Positions 1 through 5,115 of a stretch of 9,146 nt of DNA are shown in pieces. The position numbers and the translations under genes are program-made. How positions within the stretch are numbered: the stretch's first letter is position 1; every line of letters starts with the position of its first letter. The notes under the pieces are model-generated. The model was not told the DNA's origin. It worked only from the letters and a program-made list of their open reading frames with translations, and made no database searches. This DNA is from an uncultured bacterium (lineage in GTDB: Bacteria > Chloroflexota > Anaerolineae > JACIWP01): positions 1-9,146 of the forward strand of contig CAIQJD010000816.1 in NCBI GenBank assembly GCA_903872005.1, given 5' to 3'.

Positions 1-1
1 C

Positions 2-388
2 CCCATCCCCGAAGGGGCCTCGCGCGGCAGCGGCGGCGTTGCCTGGCCGGCCAGCGGCTACATCACCCAGCGCTACTGGTCGTTGCACCGCGCCCTCGAC
101 ATTGGGGCGCCGACCGGCACGCCGGTCTACGCCTCCGACTCTGGCTATGTCGTCTTTGCCGGCTGGGATAATTCCGGCTATGGCAACCTGATCATCATGG
201 ATCATGGCAACGGGTATATCACGTACTACGCCCACTTGAGCAGTATCCTGGTCGGTTTTGGCAAGTCGGCGTCAAAAGGACAGATGATCGGGTTGGTCGG
301 CAGCACCGGCCGCTCGACCGGCAGCCATCTGCATTTTGAGATTCGCTATCAGGGCGTGCAGCGCAATCCGGCCGGCATGTTGCCCTGA
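2..388 (+). CDS. M23 family (LytM-type) metallopeptidase, 3' part only
   Basis: This is the C-terminal end of a zinc metallo-endopeptidase of the M23/LytM family, which cuts peptide cross-links in peptidoglycan outside the cytoplasm. The frame is open from base 2, so the gene begins upstream; the in-frame TTG at 83 falls inside the domain and is not a start. In the visible 128 residues the metal-site motifs are complete: HxxxD (H29, D33), YYAH (H78) and HLHFEI (H109, H111). The family signatures GTPVYA, GYGN, DHGNGYITYYAH and GSTGRSTGSHLHFE are all present. The domain ends about ten residues before the stop, as is normal when the peptidase domain is C-terminal. Any signal peptide, LysM or coiled-coil region would lie outside the window. 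Because the catalytic motifs are intact it is probably an active enzyme rather than a degenerate activator such as EnvC. Its link to the downstream genes is only proximity. Confidence 0.93.
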   Translation, partial: PIPEGASRGSGGVAWPASGYITQRYWSLHRALDIGAPTGTPVYASDSGYVVFAGWDNSGYGNLIIMDHGNGYITYYAHLSSILVGFGKSASKGQMIGLVGSTGRSTGSHLHFEIRYQGVQRNPAGMLP

Positions 389-417
389 CGTCTAGCTTCA
401 TCGGGAGGGCTTCACCC

Positions 418-1389
418 ATGCAATATCGTCCACTTGGTCAAAGCGGGATGAACGTCAGCGCTTTCGGTCTCGGCTGCGTCACTTTCGGGCGCGAAATTGA
501 CGAGGCCATGTCGTTTCGCGTCATGGATCGGGCGTTGGAGCGTGGCATTAACCTGTTCGATACGGCCGAGGCTTATGCCGGCGGCGGCTCCGAGACGGTC
601 GTGGGCCGCTGGTTGCGCGACCGCCGCGCCCGCGACAAGGTGATCCTTGCCACGAAGGTGGGGCCGACGGCCGGCGGCGATGCTCTGCCGCGAGGCTATT
701 CGGCGGCGCGCATCACCGCGCAGGTGGAAGGGAGCCTGCGCCGGCTCGGCGTGGATTGCATTGACCTGTACCAGCTTCACGTGTGGGATGCCAGCGTCCC
801 CCCGGAGGAGACGCTGGAAGCGTTGGATCGAGCGGTGCGCCAGGGCAAAGTGCGTTCTATCGGGTGCAGCAATTTCACGGCCTGGCAGCTTTGCCGCGCC
901 CTGTGGATCAGCGACAAGCAAGGCTGGGCGCCGTTGCAGGCGGTGCAGAATGGCTATAACTTGACGCGGCCAGAGTGGGAACGTGAGCTGCTGCCGTTTT
1001 GCGCCTATCAGGGCGTAGGCTTTCTGGCGTATAGCCCCCTGGGCGCCGGCTTCTTGACCGGCAAGTACTATCGGCAGGGCGGCGTGCCTGCCGGCACGCG
1101 CTTCGAGGTCGTGCCGGGGCACCAGGGCATCTACTTCACCGAGGCGCGCTGGACGATGATGGAGAAAGTGCGGGCCAAAGCTGAGGCGATGGGCGTGCCC
1201 ATGGCGCGCTTGGCGCTGGCCTGGGTCATCACGCAGCCGGCCGTGACCTGTACGCTCATCGGGGCGCGCAACACGGAGCAGGTGGATAACGCCTTTGAAG
1301 CGGAAGCGTTGGGCATGGATGCCGCGCTGCGCGCCGAATTGTCATCCTATTGGCCGGCGTCGCTGTCGAGCAATCCGGCCGACATGTGA
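418..1389 (+). CDS. aldo/keto reductase family oxidoreductase
   Basis: This 323-residue protein has the usual length of a cytoplasmic NAD(P)H-dependent aldo/keto reductase with a TIM-barrel fold. The catalytic tetrad can be placed: D48 (FDTAEAY), Y53, K80 (ILATKVG) and H121 (LYQLHVWD). Other family motifs are GCSNF (149-153), AYSPLGAGFLTGKY (204-217) and the C-terminal cofactor-binding stretch IGARNTEQVDN (281-291). The general style (YRPLGQSGMNVSAFGLGC at the N terminus) resembles the YajO/IolS/Tas-like bacterial group, but the substrate cannot be read from sequence. The start is supported by GGGAGGG at 403-409, eight bases before the ATG. It lies 29 nt after the peptidase and 58 nt before the CDGSH protein gene, so co-transcription with the latter is plausible. 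No frameshift or missing catalytic residue is seen. Confidence 0.93.
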   Translation: MQYRPLGQSGMNVSAFGLGCVTFGREIDEAMSFRVMDRALERGINLFDTAEAYAGGGSETVVGRWLRDRRARDKVILATKVGPTAGGDALPRGYSAARITAQVEGSLRRLGVDCIDLYQLHVWDASVPPEETLEALDRAVRQGKVRSIGCSNFTAWQLCRALWISDKQGWAPLQAVQNGYNLTRPEWERELLPFCAYQGVGFLAYSPLGAGFLTGKYYRQGGVPAGTRFEVVPGHQGIYFTEARWTMMEKVRAKAEAMGVPMARLALAWVITQPAVTCTLIGARNTEQVDNAFEAEALGMDAALRAELSSYWPASLSSNPADM

Positions 1390-1436
1390 TCCTCTGGCCG
1401 GCGGCGGCCGGCCGTGCCTGCTCTGTTTTGCAGGGC

Positions 1437-1442
1437 AAGGAG
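1437..1442 (+). promoter_or_regulatory. Shine-Dalgarno that fixes the CDGSH protein start
   Basis: AAGGAG lies five bases before the ATG at 1448. The same frame stays open upstream to 1295, inside the aldo/keto reductase, but no start there has such a site. The 1448 start is therefore preferred and avoids a 95-base gene overlap. Confidence 0.8.
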
Positions 1443-1447
1443 CCAAG

Positions 1448-2146
1448 ATGACCTCGAACGAGTTCGCCGCGCCGGCCGGCTATCGCATCAAGATCCTGGC
1501 CGATGGCCCCTATCTGGTTCTGGGCGGCGTCCCGCTGGTGCGGCGCTACCCGGCGATGAGCACCTTTGGCGAGCCACTGGAATGGGACCCGGTCGGCGTT
1601 CCGGAAGAGGAAATCTCGGCCGGCCCGCGTTACACCCTGTGCCGTTGCGGGCTTTCAGTCAACAAGCCATTCTGCGATGGCAAGCATGTGGGGGGCGGCT
1701 TCCAGGGCGCGCTGGCGCCCGACCGGCGGCCTAGCGCCAGCCGGCAGCAGGTCTGGCGCGCGCACGGGCTGGAGCTGACGGATGATCGGGCGCTGTGCGC
1801 CGGCGCTGGCTTCTGTCGCACGCGTCTGACCGGCGTGTGGGAGATGCTGCCGCTGTCTGACGACCCGGAAGTGCGCGCCCGGCTCTTGCGTATGGTCACG
1901 AACTGTCCGTCTGGCCGGCTCACGATCACCCTGGCCGAGGGCGGCCTGTTGGAGCCGGCCTATCGGCCGTCTATCGCCGTCATTCGCGATGGCCCGCTAT
2001 GGGTGCGCGGCGGCATCCCTATCGAAGCGCCGGATGGCTTCGTCTACGAGAGACGCCAGCGCGTCACGCTGTGCCGTTGTGGGCATTCCAAGAACATGCC
2101 TTTTTGTGATGAGACTCACGCGGAGAACGGTTTTCGAGCGGAGTAG
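1448..2146 (+). CDS. CDGSH iron-sulfur protein with two CDGSH motifs and a central divergent 4Fe-4S domain
   Basis: This 232-residue, soluble-looking protein probably carries three iron-sulfur sites. Residues 65-80 (CRCGLSVNKPFCDGKH) form a full CDGSH motif, C-x-C-x8-C-x3-H, with ligands C65, C67, C76 and H80; this motif normally binds a 2Fe-2S cluster. Residues 209-224 (CRCGHSKNMPFCDETH) form a second copy with ligands C209, C211, C220 and H224, where the usual Gly after Cys-Asp is Glu. Between them, CAGAGFC (C117, C123) and NCPSGRL (C153) match the divergent mono-cluster ferredoxin domain (Fer4_19 type), although only three cysteines are obvious there. The protein shows an internal duplication: ILADGPYLVLGGVPL (16-30) resembles VIRDGPLWVRGGIPI (178-192), each preceding a CDGSH motif. 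Its role is likely redox or electron transfer; the partner is unknown. The adjacent aldo/keto reductase is a candidate by position only. Confidence 0.88.
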   Translation: MTSNEFAAPAGYRIKILADGPYLVLGGVPLVRRYPAMSTFGEPLEWDPVGVPEEEISAGPRYTLCRCGLSVNKPFCDGKHVGGGFQGALAPDRRPSASRQQVWRAHGLELTDDRALCAGAGFCRTRLTGVWEMLPLSDDPEVRARLLRMVTNCPSGRLTITLAEGGLLEPAYRPSIAVIRDGPLWVRGGIPIEAPDGFVYERRQRVTLCRCGHSKNMPFCDETHAENGFRAE

Positions 2147-2187
2147 CTCGACCTTGGCCGCGCCCTGACGATGGGGGAGAGGGTGCT

Positions 2188-4746
2188 ATGAACACGGCCA
2201 TGTTGACCAGTCTGCTCTACAATGCTTCTCTGTTGCTGGCTTTGGGTGTGCTGTACGCGACCCTGGCGACGCGGCCGGCGGAGCACTCATTTTTGCGCCA
2301 GGCGGTGACCGGCGGCTTGATCGGGTTGATTGGCCTCGCGGTGATGCTGACGCCCTGGCAACTGGCGCCGGGGATTGTCTTCGACACGCGTTCCATCCTG
2401 TTGAGCCTGAGCGGCCTCTTCTTTGGCCCGATTCCTACCGGCGTGGCGATCATCATGACAGCCGGGCTGCGCCTGTATCAGGGCGGCGCCGGCGCCCCGA
2501 CGGGCGTGCTGGTCATCGTGGCGACCGCCGGCCTGGGCCTGCTCTGGCGGCGGCTGCGCCGGCCGCGCAGCCAGACCTACGGTTGGGTTGAGCTTTACCT
2601 CTTTGGCCTGGCGGCCCACATCTTGATGTTGCTCTGTATGCTCACGTTGCCGCAAGCGGCGGTCGCGAACGTACTCCGCGTGATTGCCGCGCCGGTATTG
2701 CTTGTCTATCCCGTGGCCACGGTCTTTCTGGGCAAGCTGCTCAGCCACCAATTGAACCGGTTCGAGTTGGAGGACGCTGTCCAGCAGCGGGAGCGGCGCT
2801 TTCGCAAGCTGGTGGAGCAAGGCGGCGATGTGATTGCTCTGGCGGATGCGAACGGCATCCTGACCTATGTCAGCGATTCCACGCTACGCATGTTCGGATA
2901 CCCGGACGCCACGGAGATGATCGGCGCATCCATGATGGGATTCGTGCATCCAGAAGACCTTTCTCTGGCAGAGGAGACTTTTCGGAGCGCGCTGGGAGCA
3001 GCCGGCGTGACTTTGCGCGCGACAGCACGCGGCCGGCGACGCGATGGCGCCTGGCTATGGATGGAGATTGCGGTCACCAACCTGTTGAACGATCCGGCGG
3101 TAGGGGCGCTCGTCTTCAATGCCCTCGATGTCACAGAGCGCCGGCGCGCAGAGGAAGAACTGCGCGTCGCTCTGGAAAAGTATCGCGTGCTCTTCGAGTC
3201 CTTTCCCCTGGGCATCAGTATCACAGACGCCGAAGGCAATATCATTGAGGCGAACGAGGAAGCTGAGCGGTTGCTGGGCGTGCGGCGGGAGGAGCAGGTC
3301 CGGCGCAAGAATACTTCGCCCGAGTGGCGCGTCGTGCGTTTGGACGGGACGCTGATGCCGCCCGAAGAGCTTGCCAGCGAGCGAGCATTCCGGGGGAAAT
3401 GTCGTGTCGAAGACGTCGAGATGGGTGTTGCCAGAGAGGACGGCTCCATATCCTGGATTTCTGTCACGGCGGCGCCGATACCCCTGGAGCACTACGGCGT
3501 GGCGATGACGTATGGCGATATCAGCGAGCGCAAGCGCGTCCGTGAGGAGCGGCTGGAAATGGAGCGCCGGCTCTTGCACGCGCAACGTCTGGAAAGCCTC
3601 GGCGTGCTGGCCGGCGGTGTGGCGCACGATTTCAACAACTTGCTGATGGCGATATTGGGCAACCTGGACCTGGCGTTGAGTGATCTCCCGCCGGCCGCTG
3701 CGGCTCGCCCCAGTGTGGAACAGGCCATCCATGCCGCCAAGCGAGCGGCCGACCTGACGCGCCAGTTGTTGGCCTATTCAGGCAAGGGGCGTTTCGTGGT
3801 CCAGCATGTGGATCTGGGTGATCTGGTGCAGGAAAATATGCACATGCTGCGCGCGGCCACGTCTCGCAACGTCGCGCTAAGACTGCGCCTGAGCGGCGGC
3901 CCGTGCGTCGTCATGGCCGACGCCGGCCAGATGCAGCAGGTGATCATGAACCTGATCACCAACGCCTCAGAAGCGGTTGGCGCCGGCGTCGGCGTCGTCG
4001 AGTTGGCGACCGGCGTGATGGAATGCGATGCGGCCTACTTGAGCCAGAGCCGGCTGGAGGAGAAGCCGGCGCCGGGGCATTTTGCCTGGTTGGAGGTGCG
4101 CGATACCGGCTGCGGCATGGACGCGGCAACCCAGGAGCGGCTCTTCGACCCCTTCTTCACGACCAAATTCATGGGACGCGGCCTGGGCATGTCGGCCGTA
4201 TTGGGCATCGTGCGCGGTCATCAGGGCGCGATCCTTTTGCAGAGTGAGGAGGGGCGCGGCACGACGCTGCGCGTCCTCTTCCCGGCGGTTGCGCCGGCGC
4301 AGAAACAGCCGGCGAGTGAAGCGCGCGTGTCCTCGGTCGGCGCGCCGGCGTCTGGCGTCGTCCTGGTGGTGGATGATGATGAGATGGTGCGCGACCTGGG
4401 TCGGCGTATGGTCGAACTCCTGGGCTATCGCTCGCTGTCCGCGGCAGATGGCGCCGAGGCGCTACGCCTCTTCAGCGCGCACGCCGGCGAGATCGTGGTC
4501 GTCGTCCTCGATTTGACGATGCCCCAGATGGATGGCGTGGCGACTTTTCATGCGCTGCGCGGCATTCGGCCGGATGTGAGAGTAATCCTGTGCAGTGGAT
4601 TCAACGAGCAAGAGGCGACGCGACGTTTCGCGCATCAGGGGCTGGCCGGCTTTGTCCAGAAGCCCTATGTCCTCAGCGATCTGCGCGCCGCGTTGGCGCG
4701 CAGCGTGAAGCCAACCGGCGCCGGCGAAAACAGCGCCATCATCTGA
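2188..4746 (+). CDS. membrane hybrid sensor histidine kinase (5TM-LYT, 2x PAS, HisKA, HATPase, receiver)
   Basis: This 852-residue protein has a complete hybrid-kinase layout. Residues 1-185 hold about five to six hydrophobic segments and match the LytS-type 5TM receptor (FDTRSILLSLSGLFFGPIPTG at 65-85, then GLRLYQGG at 93-100). PAS domain 1 spans about 203-318 and PAS domain 2 about 328-450. The HisKA H-box AGGVAHDFNN carries the phospho-acceptor H480. The HATPase has an N-box NLITNASEA (N588, N592), G1 DTGCGM (639-644), F-box FDPFFTTK (653-660) and G2 GRGLGM (663-668). The C-terminal receiver (about 723-838) has the acidic cluster D729-D731, phospho-acceptor D775 (LDLTMP), S803 and K825 (QKPY). 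No output domain follows, so a histidine phosphotransfer protein or separate regulator is expected elsewhere. The start is supported by GGGGGAGAGGG just upstream. The signal sensed is unknown. It precedes the ilv operon, but that operon has its own promoter, so a functional link is not implied. Confidence 0.93.
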   Translation: MNTAMLTSLLYNASLLLALGVLYATLATRPAEHSFLRQAVTGGLIGLIGLAVMLTPWQLAPGIVFDTRSILLSLSGLFFGPIPTGVAIIMTAGLRLYQGGAGAPTGVLVIVATAGLGLLWRRLRRPRSQTYGWVELYLFGLAAHILMLLCMLTLPQAAVANVLRVIAAPVLLVYPVATVFLGKLLSHQLNRFELEDAVQQRERRFRKLVEQGGDVIALADANGILTYVSDSTLRMFGYPDATEMIGASMMGFVHPEDLSLAEETFRSALGAAGVTLRATARGRRRDGAWLWMEIAVTNLLNDPAVGALVFNALDVTERRRAEEELRVALEKYRVLFESFPLGISITDAEGNIIEANEEAERLLGVRREEQVRRKNTSPEWRVVRLDGTLMPPEELASERAFRGKCRVEDVEMGVAREDGSISWISVTAAPIPLEHYGVAMTYGDISERKRVREERLEMERRLLHAQRLESLGVLAGGVAHDFNNLLMAILGNLDLALSDLPPAAAARPSVEQAIHAAKRAADLTRQLLAYSGKGRFVVQHVDLGDLVQENMHMLRAATSRNVALRLRLSGGPCVVMADAGQMQQVIMNLITNASEAVGAGVGVVELATGVMECDAAYLSQSRLEEKPAPGHFAWLEVRDTGCGMDAATQERLFDPFFTTKFMGRGLGMSAVLGIVRGHQGAILLQSEEGRGTTLRVLFPAVAPAQKQPASEARVSSVGAPASGVVLVVDDDEMVRDLGRRMVELLGYRSLSAADGAEALRLFSAHAGEIVVVVLDLTMPQMDGVATFHALRGIRPDVRVILCSGFNEQEATRRFAHQGLAGFVQKPYVLSDLRAALARSVKPTGAGENSAII

Positions 4747-4775
4747 TTGACATATCGCCTGACCTGTGTTACAAT
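4747..4775 (+). promoter_or_regulatory. sigma70-type promoter of the ilv leader and operon
   Basis: The -35 box TTGACA (4747-4752) is a perfect consensus. After a 17-base spacer comes TACAAT (4770-4775), one base from the consensus -10, preceded by TGT (extended -10 TGn). Transcription would start near 4781-4783, leaving about 25 untranslated bases before the leader peptide. The -35 box begins on the base right after the kinase stop codon. The spacing and the leader that follows make this a convincing promoter, though no start site has been mapped. Confidence 0.85.
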
Positions 4776-4798
4776 ATGTGAAGATTGAAGCAGTTCTC

Positions 4799-4802
4799 GG
4801 AG
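4799..4802 (+). promoter_or_regulatory. Shine-Dalgarno of the leader peptide
   Basis: GGAG lies five bases before the second of two consecutive in-frame ATG codons (4808) and only two bases before the first (4805). The spacing favours initiation at 4808. Confidence 0.6.
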
Positions 4803-4807
4803 CAATG

Positions 4808-4906
4808 ATGTTCAGTCAGGCTATCGCGCTCTCCCTGGTCGTCATTATTAGCATTTTGGTTCTCGTCCTTGGGGACTTGAGCCTGGTTCCGGTTGGGAGG
4901 GCCTGA
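4808..4906 (+). CDS. ilv operon leader peptide (Ile/Leu/Val-rich attenuation peptide)
   Basis: This short ORF encodes 32 residues, of which 17 are Ile, Leu or Val (4 Ile, 7 Leu, 6 Val). The densest stretch is residues 8-21, [14 protein letters not shown] (bases 4829-4870), with 12 of 14 being branched-chain residues. It lies between a strong promoter and an intrinsic terminator and directly upstream of ilvD-ilvB-ilvN-ilvC. That is the arrangement of ilv/leu leader peptides in Proteobacteria and Actinobacteria. By analogy its product has no function: low charged tRNA for Ile, Leu or Val would stall the ribosome in the run and change leader RNA folding. Its last codons (GGG AGG GCC TGA) overlap the antiterminator segment. 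An ATG at 4805 in the same frame could give 33 residues. The alternative, a small hydrophobic membrane protein, is less likely given the context. Confidence 0.87.
   Translation: MFSQAIALSLVVIISILVLVLGDLSLVPVGRA
4828..4902 (+). other. leader RNA pairing 1:2 (anti-antiterminator)
   Basis: GCTCTCCC at 4828-4835 (segment 1) can pair with GGGAGGGC at 4895-4902 (segment 2): eight pairs, one of them G-U. Segment 1 is at the very start of the Ile/Leu/Val codon block, so a ribosome stalled on the Val-Val-Ile-Ile codons (4838-4849) would cover it. If it forms, it occupies the antiterminator strand and lets the terminator fold. The pairing was found by eye and no folding energy was computed. Confidence 0.55.
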
Positions 4907-4929
4907 CTAGGCGCAGAAGAGCGAGTCCC
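4872..4929 (+). other. alternative leader hairpin (possible pause structure)
   Basis: A two-part stem is possible: 4872-4879 with 4922-4929 (eight pairs, one G-U) and, inside it, 4881-4888 with 4905-4912 (eight pairs, two G-U). The intervening 4913-4921 is an asymmetric bulge and 4889-4904 is the loop, which contains the antiterminator strand. It could be a transcription pause hairpin or compete with the other leader folds. It is less convincing than the terminator. Confidence 0.35.
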
Positions 4930-4960
4930 AGAAGCAAAGAAGTAAGAAACGCCTCCCACC
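4891..4960 (+). other. leader RNA pairing 2:3 (antiterminator)
   Basis: GGTTGGGAGG at 4891-4900 (segment 2) can pair with CCTCCCACC at 4952-4960 (segment 3). This gives nine pairs with one bulged T. Segment 3 includes the 5' arm of the terminator stem, so this fold and the terminator exclude each other. Segment 2 is within the last codons of the leader peptide, so a ribosome waiting at the stop codon (4904-4906) would mask it and favour termination. Confidence 0.6.
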
Positions 4961-4974
4961 AGGGGGGCGTTTTT
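4947..4974 (+). terminator. intrinsic terminator / ilv attenuator (pairing 3:4)
   Basis: An 11-bp stem pairs 4947-4957 with 4962-4972. It has a GC-rich core with one G-U pair and an ACCA tetraloop at 4958-4961. The 3' arm runs into a stretch of five T residues (4970-4974). It lies 40 bases after the leader peptide stop and 141 bases before ilvD. This is a standard Rho-independent terminator, and its position between promoter and first structural gene makes it an attenuator. It would also stop read-through from the kinase gene. Confidence 0.9.
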
Positions 4975-5011
4975 AGTTACGTGAATAGGTCTACGTCGAG
5001 ACCAAAAATGG

Positions 5012-5066
5012 GCACAGAGGCCCAATTCCTGAGCGCCGGCGCGGCATTGGAATTGGGCCTCTGTGC
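5012..5066 (+). repeat. perfect 18-bp inverted repeat in the ilvD 5' untranslated region
   Basis: The arms 5012-5029 and 5049-5066 are perfectly complementary over 18 bases (left arm GCACAGAGGCCCAATTCC). They are separated by a 19-base spacer that itself contains the palindrome GCGCCGGCGC (5033-5042). No T run follows, so it is not an intrinsic terminator. It sits after the attenuator and about 30 bases before the ilvD Shine-Dalgarno. It may be an mRNA-stabilising or processing stem, a palindromic repeat element, or an operator. Nothing in the sequence decides between these. Confidence 0.8.
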
Positions 5067-5115
5067 ATCTGCAGGGCAGTTTACACTCAAGACACGGAAA
5101 GGGTTTTCGCAGATC

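Noticed and set aside
83..388. TTG at 83 as the start of a 101-residue peptidase
   Set aside because: The frame is open to the window edge and the upstream residues (VAWPASGYITQRYWS) belong to the M23 domain, so the gene is simply cut at the 5' end.
1396..1413. GGCCGG / CCGGCC hairpin after the aldo/keto reductase
   Set aside because: It is a six-base stem made of the ubiquitous GCCGGC word with no T run directly after it, so it is not a credible terminator; the next gene is probably co-transcribed.
2135..2150. CGAGC / GCTCG hairpin over the CDGSH gene stop codon
   Set aside because: The stem has only five pairs, and the T run lies on the 5' side, so it cannot be an intrinsic terminator on either strand.
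4981..5115. GTG at 4981 as the ilvD start, giving 605 residues
   Set aside because: The extra 45 residues come from the inverted-repeat region, have no resemblance to the IlvD family, and no Shine-Dalgarno precedes 4981. ATG 5116 matches the family N terminus.
4776..5115. T-box riboswitch controlling the ilv operon
   Set aside because: No T-box core sequence resembling AGGGTGGNACCGCG and no specifier-loop arrangement is visible; the Ile/Leu/Val-rich ORF with competing hairpins explains the leader better.
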